NCBI GenBank assembly: GCA_900544685.1
Contig: UQWA01000012.1
Coordinates: forward strand, 15,395 to 79,394
Direction of reading: 5' to 3'
DNA from: an uncultured Lachnospiraceae bacterium
GTDB lineage: Bacteria > Bacillota > Clostridia > Lachnospirales > Lachnospiraceae
Length of the DNA stretch: 64,000 nt
Below the pieces are notes generated by a model. That model was not told the origin of the DNA. It saw only the letters and a list, made by a program, of their open reading frames with translations, and did not search any database. A program made the position numbers and the translations under genes. Below are positions 33,803-43,004 of the stretch, piece after piece (the stretch's first letter is position 1; every line of letters starts with the position of its first letter).

Positions 33803-35002
33803 CTATGTCTCTTTTTTATCCATACTTTCAATGGATGTTACATCAAAATCTACACGATATTCCCCTGCTGTTTTTTGCTCAAATCTCTTCTGTATCCGGT
33901 CAGAAACGATCTTGCAGTTCTCCATTCTGATATCTGAGAACAGGATCAGGTACTGGGAATAGCTGTATCTGGTATAAAAATCTCCTCTGCGCAATGAACC
34001 GCGAATGGCCTCTGCCAACAGCTCTGATGCCTCACGGTCTTTTCCTTCTATGTAACCGTCTTTTACTGATATTCCTTTCAGTGTACACAGCATAATATAA
34101 ACGGTTGCCCCGTTTCGCTCCATCATACGGCTGAATACATGATAAATATCAATAAATCCAGGAAAGCTACAATAGTAAGCACCTTCTATATGCACCTTCT
34201 CATCCAGCCTTTTACGGATATCTTCTGTCACCTCTGCGGTCTGGCTGACATGTTCCCCCATAATCCGAAACCTTCTGAGCATCTCAGGTGATGGCGGCAA
34301 TCCCAATTCATCCAGAACCAACTTTGTTGCTTTTTCATATACCTCCATTGCTTCCTGATATCTGGACATTGCCATCAGACTGTCGATCTGCCAGAGCTGC
34401 CAGTCCTCAAAAGGATAAATAACAGACGCTGAAGTAGCTATTCGCAGCGTCTCCTCGTAATGTTCCTCTTTCATATAATATTCACACAGCTTTCGGACAC
34501 AATTGGTATACAGTTCCTTGCAATGTACATTTTCTACTGTCACCCAGCCTTCACCAATCATATTCGGCAAAAACTCTCCTGTATAACAGGCTACCGCTTT
34601 TCGGCAGAGCCGAATCTCTTCCTGACCTGTTTTACTCTGACTCTCTTCTGCCAGATTCTGAAATTCACATACATCTACCCACAGCGGAATTGCTTCATCC
34701 CAGGTACACATGCCATTTTGAATACAAATATACTGACTATCTGGCAGCCCCGCCGCCTTTAACTGCCGGCGCAGTCGAAAAATAGTATTATTCAGGCTGC
34801 CATTCTTATTCTCTACCGTTTCTCTGCCATACAGAGCATCTATCAGTCCTGCCTTGGAAATTCCTTCCTGCCCATGAAGCGCCAGCATCTGTAAAAGCTG
34901 TGTCGTCTTAGAAACTGCATTACGGTCAATTACAATTTCTCTTCCGGCATAGTTTACCGAAAAAGTACCCAACATTCTAATTTCAAGTCTCTCTGTTGCC
35001 AT
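33803..35002 (-). CDS. BTAD/SARP-like transcriptional regulator with degenerate GGDEF-like tail
   Basis: A 399-residue protein. Residues about 5-95 are an OmpR/SARP-type winged helix (LEIRMLGTFSVNYAGREI... SLNNTIFRLRRQLKAAG), 100-250 a bacterial transcriptional activation domain of TPR-like helices (ALYG, FEDWQLWQIDSLMAMSRYQEAMEVYEKATK, shortened here to its MSRYQEAMEVYEKA core), and 270-385 an alpha/beta domain whose GDFYTRYSYSQYLILF resembles a diguanylate-cyclase strand with the GGDEF motif replaced by YSYSQY. It would not make c-di-GMP but might sense a nucleotide. Target genes unknown. Confidence 0.8.
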   Translation of the reverse strand: MATERLEIRMLGTFSVNYAGREIVIDRNAVSKTTQLLQMLALHGQEGISKAGLIDALYGRETVENKNGSLNNTIFRLRRQLKAAGLPDSQYICIQNGMCTWDEAIPLWVDVCEFQNLAEESQSKTGQEEIRLCRKAVACYTGEFLPNMIGEGWVTVENVHCKELYTNCVRKLCEYYMKEEHYEETLRIATSASVIYPFEDWQLWQIDSLMAMSRYQEAMEVYEKATKLVLDELGLPPSPEMLRRFRIMGEHVSQTAEVTEDIRKRLDEKVHIEGAYYCSFPGFIDIYHVFSRMMERNGATVYIMLCTLKGISVKDGYIEGKDREASELLAEAIRGSLRRGDFYTRYSYSQYLILFSDIRMENCKIVSDRIQKRFEQKTAGEYRVDFDVTSIESMDKKET

Positions 35003-35092
35003 ATTTCCCCATCCTGCATCATCTATTTTATTCCATTACAGGTATTTCGAGAATACCATTTTTTGTCTGTTTTTGCAATTACCTGCCAATAT

Positions 35093-35138
35093 AAAAAGAG
35101 ACCACATACCACATCTGTGATATGTAGCCCTTTTCAAA
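35093..35138 (-). terminator. Probable terminator after the metallopeptidase-like gene
   Basis: Imperfect stem around ACATA/TATGT with GC pairs outside, followed by TTTTT on the minus strand, 9 bases beyond the stop codon. Confidence 0.5.
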
Positions 35139-35146
35139 GTTCCATC

Positions 35147-36136
35147 TTATGACCAATAAGCCTTGGTATAAGCTGCCTTAATTGCTGCCACTCTTGCTGT
35201 TGTAATCTTAGCTACCGCATTCTTGACAAATGCATAAGTCTGTGGTCTGGTTGACTGCAGATTCTGTGGTGATAATACATATTCTTTATAAGATTCTGCA
35301 AAATATTCAGAACTGTTCTGTGTCAGGTATTTTGCATTTGCTGACTGCAATGCTCCTTTTTCATTATTGTAGATTGTCATAAATTCGGAACTTGTATCGA
35401 CATTCCCTGCCAGCCATCCAACAAAGTGACCCAGCTCGTGATAAATCGTATCACCGCTGCTCTTTTTCAATGTAATGTTATGGGACTGTACCGAGAAGTA
35501 TCCACTGTATCCTGCTGATGGATTTACTTCAATCTTAAATGCCAGATTTTCAAATGCATTCAGTACAACTGCATCTGCCTTCGGTGCCATAGCTCTTACA
35601 TCCAGACTGGTAACAGTCTGCATCTCATCATGGGATGCTGTGCTGGCTGCTGAAGCAGTATTTGTATTTGCCACTGTTGCAGTTGTTGTCTTCGGTTTAT
35701 TCGTTGTTGTTGTCCTAACCGTAGTCTCTACGGTAGTCGTTACCGTCTTAATATCAGATCTCTTTTTTGTTGCGGATACAACTGTTGTCTTAACCGTAGT
35801 CTTCTTTGTTACTTTCTGTTTTGAATTCTCTTTCTTTACAGTCTTAGACCGCTTACTGCGTTTTGTAGTCTTGGCTGTTTTCGTTGCTTTCTTTTTCAGC
35901 TTTGACTTTTTAACAGTTCTCTTCGTCTTTTTAGTTGTCTTTACCGTAGGCTTGGTTGCCAGTGGTACTTCTTCCTGTGGAATGACAATGCTTCCATCTT
36001 CGGTATCTATATATTCCACCATCTGTGGGATTGATAAATCATCTGTCTCCCGTTCGGTATACCATGCCCCTGTGACCAGCACTGCTGCTGCAAGTATCAT
36101 GCTTCCACATCTTACAAAAATATTATTTTTCTTCAT
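35147..36136 (-). CDS. Secreted, HELGH-type putative zinc metallopeptidase with Lys/Thr-rich linker
   Basis: A 329-residue protein from ATG 36136 (MKKNNIF...); a frame from 36241 would begin inside the phoR end. It has one hydrophobic signal/anchor (residues 12-25), a very basic Lys/Thr-rich low-complexity linker (about 61-160), and a C-terminal domain with HELGH at 233-237 and a downstream SSEYFAESYKEY (Glu277/Glu281), the arrangement seen in anthrax-lethal-factor-like peptidases. The linker may bind anionic wall polymers. It lies behind PhoR with Pho-box-like repeats before it. The fold assignment is tentative. Confidence 0.65.
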   Translation of the reverse strand: MKKNNIFVRCGSMILAAAVLVTGAWYTERETDDLSIPQMVEYIDTEDGSIVIPQEEVPLATKPTVKTTKKTKRTVKKSKLKKKATKTAKTTKRSKRSKTVKKENSKQKVTKKTTVKTTVVSATKKRSDIKTVTTTVETTVRTTTTNKPKTTTATVANTNTASAASTASHDEMQTVTSLDVRAMAPKADAVVLNAFENLAFKIEVNPSAGYSGYFSVQSHNITLKKSSGDTIYHELGHFVGWLAGNVDTSSEFMTIYNNEKGALQSANAKYLTQNSSEYFAESYKEYVLSPQNLQSTRPQTYAFVKNAVAKITTARVAAIKAAYTKAYWS

Positions 36137-36193
36137 ATATTTCACCATCCCTCTATCGGATTTGCCCACTCTTTTTATTATTACATACGTAGT

Positions 36194-36223
36194 ATAACAG
36201 ACAAAGGATAACGAAAGGATAAC
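36194..36223 (-). promoter_or_regulatory. Pho-box-like repeats and -10 before the metallopeptidase-like gene
   Basis: On the minus strand GTTATCCTTT occurs twice (plus 36214-36223 and 36203-36212), exactly 11 bases apart, followed by GTTATACT (TATACT as -10). No -35 is visible. An 11-bp direct repeat without -35 is the layout of PhoB/PhoP-activated promoters. Confidence 0.5.
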
Positions 36224-36237
36224 AAAATATTGCTTTT

Positions 36238-37548
36238 TCAAAATTTTATTTCAATTCTCGTTCCACTTCCCAACTGACTTTTCATATTCAGCCTGGCCCC
36301 ATGGCATTGTACCACATGTTTTACAATGGCAAGTCCCAGCCCTGTGCCGCCGGTAGACTTGGAACGGCTCTTATCTACCCGGTAGAACCGTTCAAATACA
36401 CGTTCCTGATCGGACTGGGAGATGCCGATTCCGGTATCTTCCACCGTCAGACTCACATGATCATCTTCTCGACTTACAGATACTACCACATTTCCATACG
36501 GACGGTTATAGCGGATGGCATTACTGACCAGATTATACAGCAGTTCCTCCATCATCTCACGGTTCGCCTGCATTTTGGTTGGTTTACCGGTAAGCATTAA
36601 CGTCACATTCTGTTTTTCCGCATTAATCTGCAGCATGTTGACACATTTTTCAGCCAGTTCATAAAGATCTATCTCTTCCATTGGTACTTCTGTAGATGCA
36701 TCCAGTTCAGACAGACGCAGAATATCATTAATCAGCGTCAAAAGACGATTCGAACTCTTGGAGATCTCCCCTGCAAAGCGTATGGTATCATCACCGGTAG
36801 TCATACCTGCTGCAATCAACTCTGCATATCCTGAGATCGCAGTCAGAGGTGTCTTCAGCTCATGCGATACATTCGCTGTAAATTCCTGACGCATCTGAGA
36901 GTTTTTTACAATATTTTCATGCTGCTTTCGGATCGTCTCCATAAAAGGTTCTAACTCCCGGTAAGTAACTTCCACCTCTTCATCATCTATATGCGATGCC
37001 ATATGTTCAATTGGTGCCAGGATACTGGTAGTCAGAAAATGTGTCAGGAGCACACTGACCAGAATCAGCGCGATTGACATAACTCCCAGTGGAAGTGCCA
37101 GCGCACTGAGCATACTCCATACATTACCGGATTCTTTTGCTACGCGGAGCACCTGCCCATTATCCAGACGCAGAGCAAAATAAAAGACTGTTTTCTTCAT
37201 GGTTGCTGAGCGGCGCATAATCTCACCTTCACCATTCTGGAATGCCTCCTGAATCTCCGGTCTCCGTCCATGATTATCCAGTTCTCCGATGCTTGCATTG
37301 GTATCAAAAGCTACTGTTCCATCCGTATCAATCAATGTAATACGCACATTATCCACAGCCTTCATCGTATAATCTGCCTGCGGATCATCAAAAAAACCTG
37401 TATTTTTTAACTCATAGGCACAGATTCTTAAATTTTCCCGCACTTCTCTCTGAAACAGTTCAGAATACACTGTCACTGATAAAATCACTGTAAAAATAAT
37501 TGCCACCATAGTAATGATGGCAAATTGAATATTTATTTTCCTTTTCAT
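36238..37548 (-). CDS. phoR: PhoR-type sensor histidine kinase
   Basis: A 436-residue membrane kinase. TM1 is near residues 9-29, an extracytoplasmic sensor runs to about 150, and TM2 follows (ALPLGVMSIALILVSVLLT). The phospho-acceptor is VSHELKTPLTAISGY, the N box NLVSNAIRYN, and the G boxes DTGIGIS and GGTGLGLAIV. The start overlaps the response-regulator stop by four bases. With PhoB and the Na/Pi transporter it makes a phosphate-starvation module; the specific naming rests on this context. Confidence 0.85.
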   Translation of the reverse strand: MKRKINIQFAIITMVAIIFTVILSVTVYSELFQREVRENLRICAYELKNTGFFDDPQADYTMKAVDNVRITLIDTDGTVAFDTNASIGELDNHGRRPEIQEAFQNGEGEIMRRSATMKKTVFYFALRLDNGQVLRVAKESGNVWSMLSALALPLGVMSIALILVSVLLTHFLTTSILAPIEHMASHIDDEEVEVTYRELEPFMETIRKQHENIVKNSQMRQEFTANVSHELKTPLTAISGYAELIAAGMTTGDDTIRFAGEISKSSNRLLTLINDILRLSELDASTEVPMEEIDLYELAEKCVNMLQINAEKQNVTLMLTGKPTKMQANREMMEELLYNLVSNAIRYNRPYGNVVVSVSREDDHVSLTVEDTGIGISQSDQERVFERFYRVDKSRSKSTGGTGLGLAIVKHVVQCHGARLNMKSQLGSGTRIEIKF

Positions 37549-38216
37549 TCGATCCGATACCCCACATTCCGCACAGTTTTAATGTGTTTTCCCGCATCTC
37601 CCAGCTTTTGACGAAGAGTCTTGATATGCATATCCAGTGTACGGGACTCCCCTTCGAAATCAATCCCCCACACTTTTTCCATAATATTTTCCCTCGTCAT
37701 AACAATTCCCGCATTCTGCAGGAATAATTTAAGAAGTTCAAACTCCTTGTAAGTCAGCTCACATAGCTGTCCATCCAGCATTACCTGCCGTTTTTCGCAG
37801 TCTAATACAATATTCTGGAATTCCAGCTGCTTTTCTTCTTCATCCTGATTCATTCGCCGCAAAAGTGCCTTTACTCTGGAAATCAGCTCCATAATACCAA
37901 ACGGCTTGGTTATATAGTCATCTGCTCCGTTATCCAGCCCTTTTACTTTATCAATTTCAGAAGATTTGGCAGTCACCATAATCACCGGCACACGCTTAAG
38001 ATCTGGATTTCGCCGTATTTTTTTCAATACTTCGATTCCATCACTGTCCGGAAGCATCACATCCAGCAATACCAGATCCGGCTTACGCTCCTGGCATCTG
38101 CTCCAGAATGTTTTTGCATTCTCAAAACTATCCACCTGATACCCGCTGTTTTTTAATGCATAGCTTTCGATTTCACTGATATTTTTATCATCCTCTACAA
38201 TATAGATGACTGACAT
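37545..38216 (-). CDS. phoB: PhoB-type response regulator
   Basis: A 223-residue OmpR-family regulator. The receiver is complete (EDD, VLLDVMLPDSDG, Thr in MVTAKS, Lys in YITKPF), followed by a winged helix (ENIMEKVWGID, VRNVGYRIE). It lies 20 bases after the Na/Pi transporter gene and overlaps phoR. Confidence 0.87.
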   Translation of the reverse strand: MSVIYIVEDDKNISEIESYALKNSGYQVDSFENAKTFWSRCQERKPDLVLLDVMLPDSDGIEVLKKIRRNPDLKRVPVIMVTAKSSEIDKVKGLDNGADDYITKPFGIMELISRVKALLRRMNQDEEEKQLEFQNIVLDCEKRQVMLDGQLCELTYKEFELLKLFLQNAGIVMTRENIMEKVWGIDFEGESRTLDMHIKTLRQKLGDAGKHIKTVRNVGYRIE

Positions 38217-38236
38217 TCCAATTCCCCCTGTCTGAC

Positions 38237-39994
38237 TTACGGAAGCTCGTAAAGCTCTCTGTATCTTTCTCTCTGCTGTCTGAAATCTTCGTGATCCCTG
38301 ATCTCACTGGAATATTCATGTGGATCATATTCACTTTCATGCTGCTGTACCTGATAGGCAGAAATATTCGAACAGTGATCGGAAATTCTCTCCATATCCG
38401 TGCACATATCTGACAGCACAAATCCCAGCTGAATGGTACAGCGGCCTTCCTGAAGTCTTCGCACATGACGATTGCGGACCTGAATATTAATATCATCGAT
38501 CACATCTTCCAGTGGTTCCACTTTCTTGGCTTCCTTCACATTACTTGTTACAAATGCAGAAAAAGCAGTATCTACAATATCTCTTACCGCTGCCCGGAAT
38601 ATGGACATTTCTGCTTCCGCATGATCCGAAAAATGCAGATCTTTTTCTTTCATTTCTTTTGCTGAACGCATCAGGCTGACTGCATGGTCCGAAATCCGTT
38701 CAAAATCTCCGATGCAGTGCAGCAGCATGGTCATGCTTCTGCTGTCACTGTCAGATAACGTCTTGCTGCTGAGCTGAACCAGATAAGAACCGATCTTATC
38801 CTCATACTGATCTACGGTATCTTCCAGTTCTATAATCCGTTCTGCTTTCTTTTCATCATAATTATCAAATAATTCCAGTGAAGAAAGCAGGGATTCGCGG
38901 GAGAGGTATGCCATTCTCTTTGCAGCAACATAAGAATATTCTGCTGCCACTGCCGGACGCTCCAGAAAACGTTCGTCCAGCACCGGGATCTGCATCTCGT
39001 TGGATACTTCTTTTTCTTCGTGCTTACCTACTGTCAACTGTGCCAGTTTTACCAGCTGGTTACCAAACGGCAGTAAAATAGCAGTTGTAAAGATATTAAA
39101 CACACTGTGAATGATCGCAATATTCGCCGGTCCGATCGCATCTGCCAGAAAATCAAAATGTACGAATACATTGATGCCATAAAACAGTACCAGACAGACT
39201 ATTGTTCCGATCAGATTAAAATACAGATGAATGGCTGCTGCACGCTTTGCGTTTTTATTTGCTCCGATGGCAGACATAATCGCTGTGATACAGGTACCAA
39301 TATTCTGACCCATGATAATCGGAATTGCCAGGCCATAAGTGACGTTACCAGTAGCACACAATGCCTGTAAAATACCCACGGATGCGGAAGAACTCTGGAT
39401 CACTGCTGTGATAATCATACCTGCCAGAACTCCGGCTACCGGATTGGCAAATTTCACCAGTATCTGTCCGAACTCCGGTACTTCAGCAAGCGGCTCTACC
39501 GCACTGCTCATTGCTGTCATACCAGACATCAGAATAGCAAAACCAACCATAATCGTAGCTACATTCTTTTTCTTTTCACTTTTGGCAAACATCAGGATAA
39601 ACGCTCCGATGATTGCCAGAATCGGTGCGAAGGATGTTGGCTTTAACATCTTTAAAAAGAAGTTGCTTCCCTCAATTCCTGTTAAACTTAAGATCCAGGA
39701 TGTGGCTGTAGTACCGATATTGGCACCCATGATCAGACCTACTGCCTGATTCAGCTTCATGATACCTGCATTTACAAATCCGACTACCATAACCGTCGTT
39801 GCGGAAGAAGACTGAATCACTGCCGTCACTCCTGCACCCAGCAGAACCGCTTTGATCCGGCTGCTGGTCAGCTTTTCCAGAATCTTCTCCATCTTACCGC
39901 CAGATGCTCTGGATAGTCCGTCTCCCAACAGAGACATACCATACAGGAAAAACGCCAGACCTCCTAAAAATGAAATCACTGAAAATATATCCAT
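38237..39994 (-). CDS. Na/Pi-cotransporter with PhoU-like tail (NptA family)
   Basis: A 585-residue protein. Residues about 1-310 contain two Na/Pi-cotransporter repeats, each with the QSSSAT/QSSSAS signature (AVIQSSSATTVMVVGFVNAG; AVIQSSSASVGILQALCATG, given here by their QSSSA cores) and GANIGTT / GQNIGTC. The C-terminal 230 residues form a PhoU-like helical domain (LLHCIGDFERISDHAVSL). It imports phosphate at the membrane. AAGGAG ribosome site. First gene of the phosphate operon, downstream of repeated Pho-box-like sites. Confidence 0.9.
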   Translation of the reverse strand: MDIFSVISFLGGLAFFLYGMSLLGDGLSRASGGKMEKILEKLTSSRIKAVLLGAGVTAVIQSSSATTVMVVGFVNAGIMKLNQAVGLIMGANIGTTATSWILSLTGIEGSNFFLKMLKPTSFAPILAIIGAFILMFAKSEKKKNVATIMVGFAILMSGMTAMSSAVEPLAEVPEFGQILVKFANPVAGVLAGMIITAVIQSSSASVGILQALCATGNVTYGLAIPIIMGQNIGTCITAIMSAIGANKNAKRAAAIHLYFNLIGTIVCLVLFYGINVFVHFDFLADAIGPANIAIIHSVFNIFTTAILLPFGNQLVKLAQLTVGKHEEKEVSNEMQIPVLDERFLERPAVAAEYSYVAAKRMAYLSRESLLSSLELFDNYDEKKAERIIELEDTVDQYEDKIGSYLVQLSSKTLSDSDSRSMTMLLHCIGDFERISDHAVSLMRSAKEMKEKDLHFSDHAEAEMSIFRAAVRDIVDTAFSAFVTSNVKEAKKVEPLEDVIDDINIQVRNRHVRRLQEGRCTIQLGFVLSDMCTDMERISDHCSNISAYQVQQHESEYDPHEYSSEIRDHEDFRQQRERYRELYELP

Positions 39995-40045
39995 CTCAAA
40001 ACTCCTTTACTGTCCACGTCCTTAACGTGCTCTTTTCACTTATGT

Positions 40046-40120
40046 TCTATACCCACAGTTAAGGGTAATGTAACATGAGCTTGTAAAATTCATGAGTTTT
40101 GTATGTAAAATCTATGTAAA
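40046..40120 (-). promoter_or_regulatory. Pho-box cluster and promoter before the Na/Pi transporter
   Basis: Minus-strand TTTACA hexamers (plus TGTAAA at 40115-40120, 40104-40109 and 40082-40087) are spaced 11 and 22 bases apart, with a GTTACA at 40069-40074. That last hexamer stands 17 bases before a TATAGA -10 (40046-40051). This closely resembles PhoP/PhoB-type operators. Confidence 0.6.
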
Positions 40121-40194
40121 GTCTTTCTTTACTTTTCTGTTTTTTCCTTTACTTTACAGTAAATCACCGCTGCCAGTGTACTGCAGACCGTTGC

Positions 40195-41265
40195 TTACAG
40201 CTTCCTTCCCAGCATTTCTGCGTTGGTCGCGTATGCCAATGCTGTCTCTCTGGTAATCTTTCCTTCTTTATAATATCTAAGCAGACACGCATCCATGGAC
40301 ATCAGTTGTGTATTCTGTGAAGAATAGATGACTCCGTCGATCTGATGTACTTTATTTTCACGGATCATGTTGCGGATTGCCGGCGTCATTACCATGATCT
40401 CAAATGCCGGGATCTGTTTTCCATTCACATTCGGGATTAGCTGTTGAGATACGATTGCCTGCAATACTGACGCAAGCTGTATGGTAATCTGCCTCTGTTG
40501 ATTTGCCGGGAATACATCAATAATACGATCTACTGTATTTGCAGCTCCCAGTGTATGCAATGTAGAAAAAATCAGATGTCCTGTTTCTGCGGCCGTCATG
40601 ACTGTATTGATCGTCTCATAATCTCGCATTTCTCCAAGAAGAATCACATCCGGGCTCTGGCGCAGTGCCGCTCTCAGTGCCGTAATATAGCTCTCCGTAT
40701 CCGTTACTACCTCACGCTGGCTGACGATACTTTTTTCATGGCGGTGTACAAATTCCAGCGGATCCTCCAGAGTAATGATATGATCTGCCCTGGTCTTGTT
40801 AATATGGTCAATCATACAGGCAAGGGTAGTTGACTTTCCACTGCCCGCCGTTCCTGTCACCAACACCAGTCCATTGTTAAAATCTGCCAGATGTATAATG
40901 GAATCCGGAATTCCAAGTTCCGTCGGATTCGGAAGCTGGAATGCAATCACACGGATCACAGCCGCCAGCGAACCTCTCTGTTTATATGTACTGACACGGA
41001 ATCTGGACAGCCCCGGCAATGAGAAAGAGAAATCGTCATCCCCAGTCTCCAGCAGCCGCTCCATAGACCGCTGACCTGCCAGCTCATAGATTTCCCGGAT
41101 CACCTCACTGGTCTCATCCGGCATGACTCTTTCTTCGCCGATCGTTACCATTTCCCCATTGATCTTACAGGTCAGTGCCCGCCCTGCCACGATGAAGATG
41201 TCCGATGCCTGACGGTCTATCGCTGTCTTCATGATATGTTTTACTTTCTCAATGCTCTGTTCCAT
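40195..41265 (-). CDS. pilT: PilT-type retraction ATPase
   Basis: A 356-residue hexameric ATPase of the PilT/PilU class. N-terminal PAS-like domain, Walker A GTAGSGKST, Asp box ITLEDPLEFVH, Walker B VILLGEMRD, His box AETGHLIFSTLHT. The length and single-domain build fit PilT and not PilB/GspE, which carry an extra N-terminal domain. GGAGG ribosome site. Last gene of the pilus-like operon; it would power pilus retraction or twitching. Confidence 0.88.
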   Translation of the reverse strand: MEQSIEKVKHIMKTAIDRQASDIFIVAGRALTCKINGEMVTIGEERVMPDETSEVIREIYELAGQRSMERLLETGDDDFSFSLPGLSRFRVSTYKQRGSLAAVIRVIAFQLPNPTELGIPDSIIHLADFNNGLVLVTGTAGSGKSTTLACMIDHINKTRADHIITLEDPLEFVHRHEKSIVSQREVVTDTESYITALRAALRQSPDVILLGEMRDYETINTVMTAAETGHLIFSTLHTLGAANTVDRIIDVFPANQQRQITIQLASVLQAIVSQQLIPNVNGKQIPAFEIMVMTPAIRNMIRENKVHQIDGVIYSSQNTQLMSMDACLLRYYKEGKITRETALAYATNAEMLGRKL

Positions 41266-41284
41266 AATTCCTCCGGCCTGTATC

Positions 41285-41770
41285 TTATTCTCGCTGCATC
41301 ACCGGCAGTCCTGTATCTGCCTTCCACTCATTTTTCTGCTTTACCTGCCATCCTGTGATCTGATAACAGGCGTCCCCATCTTTCTGTGGTGCTGCAATTG
41401 TCAGTTCTGCTTCTATCTGCTGTGTATCATCTATTGCTTCCTGAAAACTGCATACAATACTCTGCTGATCTTCTGATCGGGTTACTGTCAGATTCTCCGA
41501 CTGAAGTGCATCCCATACCTTTTTCAGAAAATTATCTTTTTCTTCATTATATTGTTTCACCAGAATTCCGTCAATCGACTTTACCTTCTCAAATGCACGG
41601 CTCTGTGCTTCATAATAGCGCTGCGTCCGGTCTGCCATTTTCCGGCTCATTTGCAGATCTGCTCTTGCCGTTGTCAGTGACAACACCGCAAAAACAATCA
41701 GACAAAGCATCACAAATACCAGAAGCACCGTAGACAGCCCTGCTCCCAGAAATCCTTTTTTCCTATTCAT
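41285..41770 (-). CDS. Membrane-anchored pilus-cluster protein (unknown)
   Basis: A 161-residue protein starting at ATG 41770 (GGAGG 5 bases upstream), overlapping the previous gene by 8 bases. An N-terminal hydrophobic helix (LSTVLLVFVMLCLIVFAVLS) precedes an alpha-helical stretch and a small beta-rich C-terminal part. It has the size and shape of a pseudopilin or a PilX-like minor component but lacks the canonical Glu5. No family recognised. Confidence 0.6.
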   Translation of the reverse strand: MNRKKGFLGAGLSTVLLVFVMLCLIVFAVLSLTTARADLQMSRKMADRTQRYYEAQSRAFEKVKSIDGILVKQYNEEKDNFLKKVWDALQSENLTVTRSEDQQSIVCSFQEAIDDTQQIEAELTIAAPQKDGDACYQITGWQVKQKNEWKADTGLPVMQRE

Positions 41771-42164
41771 TTCCGCCTCCGGTTCCATCTGGAAGATAAC
41801 TTGCAGTCTGAAGTGTATATAATGTATCCTGCGTCTCCATATCCATCACTGTAATATGGATTTGGTTCATGCCAGCTTGCTCTGTCTGTAAGATCTCTGC
41901 CAGATATACCCCATCTTCTTTCCCGCAGACATTGCCCAGCTCATCATAATAACGCTGGTTATCTTCCATCCTGCTTCCACTGCACTCTTCCGCCAGACTT
42001 TGTGCCACACTTACTGCCATATCCAGTCTGCCAGCCTCCTGACTAAGCATATGTGCTTTGGCAAATACCTGCACACATCCCGCTGCTGCCAGTGCAAAAA
42101 ACACAATGGATATCATCAGTTCCAGTAAAAACAGACTGGACTTTGAAGATTCTCTTACTTTCAT
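41763..42164 (-). CDS. Prepilin-like protein
   Basis: A 133-residue protein with a type IV-prepilin-like N-terminus: short basic leader, then SLFLLELMISIVFFALAAAG, in which a Glu falls at the position expected for class III signal cleavage. The remainder is a small alpha/beta domain. The start overlaps the previous stop by four bases. Likely a minor pilin/pseudopilin; the divergent cleavage site leaves this uncertain. Confidence 0.6.
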   Translation of the reverse strand: MKVRESSKSSLFLLELMISIVFFALAAAGCVQVFAKAHMLSQEAGRLDMAVSVAQSLAEECSGSRMEDNQRYYDELGNVCGKEDGVYLAEILQTEQAGMNQIHITVMDMETQDTLYTLQTASYLPDGTGGGNE

Positions 42165-42637
42165 AGACTGCTGCTCCTTCTCCTGATCTGAAATGTATGG
42201 CTGTGGTTAGCATCCAACTGTAAGGTCACTGTCAGACATCCCTGTTCCTCTGTAAAAGATACTGCTTCCATGCTCAGAAGTACCGTTCCATCTGACATCT
42301 TCGCCTTCTTTTCCGCTGACACCAGCAGTTCCTTCAGGCTTCCTCCTTCAGTAAAAATATACGTAACGTACTCTTTTCCTCCAACAGTCTGGCCGATCTG
42401 CAGCGCCGGAACACCTTCTATTTCTCCAATACTGACGTCTCCGGTACGGTCATTCTGACGTACCTTTTCCCGCAGATAATTTTCCGCCGTCCGCTGCGTC
42501 TGATGCAGTTCCATCTGTTGTGTTACAGAACGATACACCGTTGCCCCAAGTGACACAAACATCAGTAATACCATTGCATACACGAGAAAAGTCACCATGG
42601 TAAATACCACTTCTATGGAATGTTTCTGTTCTTTCAT
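42161..42637 (-). CDS. DUF4860-like pilus-cluster protein
   Basis: A 158-residue protein: one N-terminal TM (VVFTMVTFLVYAMVLLMFVS), then a region of beta strands with VGGKEYVTYIFTEGGSLKEL, the pattern of the clostridial DUF4860 family found in pilus-like loci. Fourth of six collinear genes. Function unknown. Confidence 0.6.
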   Translation of the reverse strand: MKEQKHSIEVVFTMVTFLVYAMVLLMFVSLGATVYRSVTQQMELHQTQRTAENYLREKVRQNDRTGDVSIGEIEGVPALQIGQTVGGKEYVTYIFTEGGSLKELLVSAEKKAKMSDGTVLLSMEAVSFTEEQGCLTVTLQLDANHSHTFQIRRRSSSL

Positions 42638-42659
42638 AAATTCTGCCTCATTTCTGCCA

Positions 42660-42995
42660 TCAGCTTCCCTGTTTCTCCAGCACCATCACATCCGGCATCA
42701 GATTCGATCCCATCACTTCATAATTTATAATATAGCGCGTCTCATCGTAATTCAGCCCATAGTGTTCCTTCAGATACTCAAGACTTTCCGGATAGGCGCC
42801 TTCCATGGCATAGCAGATCACCATATCCCTCCGGATGGCTTCCTCCAGGCTTTTTTTCTGCTGCCTGGCAGTCTGATCCGATACTGACGTGATGCCGTTC
42901 CATACACATCCGATTACCGCTACTGTCAGAAGTACCGGAGCTGCCAGTAACCGGACATTCTTTCCCATATTTTTTTGCTTCTGAAAACGATTCAT
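42660..42995 (-). CDS. Small membrane-anchored pilus-cluster protein (unknown)
   Basis: A 111-residue protein with one TM (LLAAPVLLTVAVIGCVWNGI) and a conserved-looking globular tail (ICYAMEGAYPESLEYLKEHYG). AGGAGAG ribosome site. It lies 9 bases after the gspF-like gene. Not recognised; the YP-E-YL pattern resembles GspG-type pseudopilin bodies that read small-residue-YP-L-L. Confidence 0.55.
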   Translation of the reverse strand: MNRFQKQKNMGKNVRLLAAPVLLTVAVIGCVWNGITSVSDQTARQQKKSLEEAIRRDMVICYAMEGAYPESLEYLKEHYGLNYDETRYIINYEVMGSNLMPDVMVLEKQGS

Positions 42996-43004
42996 CTGAC
43001 TCTC

